From JBBSEZ01 sp038239195 (GTDB lineage Bacteria; Planctomycetota; Planctomycetia; Gemmatales; Gemmataceae): a stretch of 13,468 bases of DNA. The notes under the pieces were generated by a model that did no database searches, was not told the origin of the DNA, and saw only the letters and a program-made list of their open reading frames with translations. Below, piece after piece: positions 13,329-13,468 of this stretch (position 1 is the first letter of the stretch; every line of letters begins with the position of its first letter). The stretch covers positions 1 through 13,468 of the forward strand of contig JBBSEZ010000273.1 in the NCBI GenBank assembly GCA_038239195.1, given 5' to 3'. Made by a program: the position numbers and the translations under genes.

Positions 13329-13423
13329 CGGCCCAGGCGCCCGGAAAATCCCGCACGCGCGGCGGTATTCGACACTTCTTCGGCACCGAGAAGGTATGAT
13401 GAAGGCGTAAGGCGAGCGGCAGG

Positions 13424-13468
13424 AAAAAGCCTCCTTGGAGGACGGCCCTCCTGAGCCGTCCTCCAAGG
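13424..13468 (-). terminator. Rho-independent terminator for a minus-strand gene beyond the right edge
   Basis: CCTTGGAGGACGGC (13433-13446) and its exact complement (13455-13468) form a 14-bp stem with an 8-nt loop. Read on the minus strand the stem is followed by AGGC and then five T (13424-13428), the canonical layout. The right arm ends at the last base of the window, so the stem may continue. This implies a leftward-transcribed gene ending just outside the window, converging with the HEAT-repeat gene. Confidence 0.7.

Noticed and set aside
11252..13375. A 707-codon open frame on the minus strand opposite the HEAT-repeat gene
   Set aside because: It is a shadow: low-complexity Gly/Leu/Arg translation, including a mirrored repeat of the EPEPVKPK region, and it runs through the plus-strand promoter region.

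Overview
This is a GC-rich bacterial chromosomal segment with a planctomycete look, most likely Gemmataceae or a relative. The evidence is a short N-terminal zinc ribbon (CPNC...CREC) joined to a membrane segment and HEAT-like repeats, two DUF4058 proteins (one starting MPIHDW), and wide intergenic gaps between small same-strand groups. The taxonomic call rests on protein style, not on a marker gene.

Left part (1-5667). A minus-strand short-chain dehydrogenase/reductase (346-1158) diverges from a plus-strand run of four genes: a CBS-pair protein (1513-1980), the fused gamma-alpha subunit of a 2-oxoacid:ferredoxin oxidoreductase (korA type, 2058-3944), its thiamine-diphosphate/4Fe-4S beta subunit (korB type, 4012-5046), and a second CBS-pair protein with an N-terminal Cys cluster (5146-5667). 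Two likely nucleotide-sensing proteins therefore bracket a ferredoxin-reducing enzyme of central carbon metabolism. Each of the three junctions in this run carries an RNA hairpin next to, or overlapping, the ribosome binding site of the next gene. The strongest has a 32-position stem built from 7-nt repeats (5056-5138).

Middle (5688-9235). Three minus-strand genes with 47-48 nt gaps form a probable operon, read right to left: a secreted serine hydrolase of the beta-lactamase/transpeptidase fold, an SPFH (band 7/flotillin-like) protein with a long coiled coil and no membrane segment, and a DUF4058 protein. The last converges tail to tail with the second CBS gene.

Right part (9236-13468). About 840 nt without a recognisable gene holds short palindromes and a triple CACGTG repeat. 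Then come a second, divergent DUF4058 gene (10077-10829) and a broken 5' fragment of the serine hydrolase gene. That fragment is about 94% identical over about 290 nt, with a 4-nt frameshifting deletion and loss of the 3' three quarters. After a promoter-like sequence comes a plus-strand membrane protein with zinc ribbon, EPEPVKPK repeats and HEAT-like repeats (11582-13261). It is followed by a strong hairpin, and the window ends in a rho-independent terminator for a minus-strand gene lying beyond the right edge.

No rRNA, tRNA, CRISPR array, insertion sequence or phage gene was recognised. The most notable signals are the CBS-korAB-CBS arrangement with its intercistronic hairpins, the nuclease-like motif pattern shared by both DUF4058 proteins, and the partial gene duplication whose junction lies next to a promoter.
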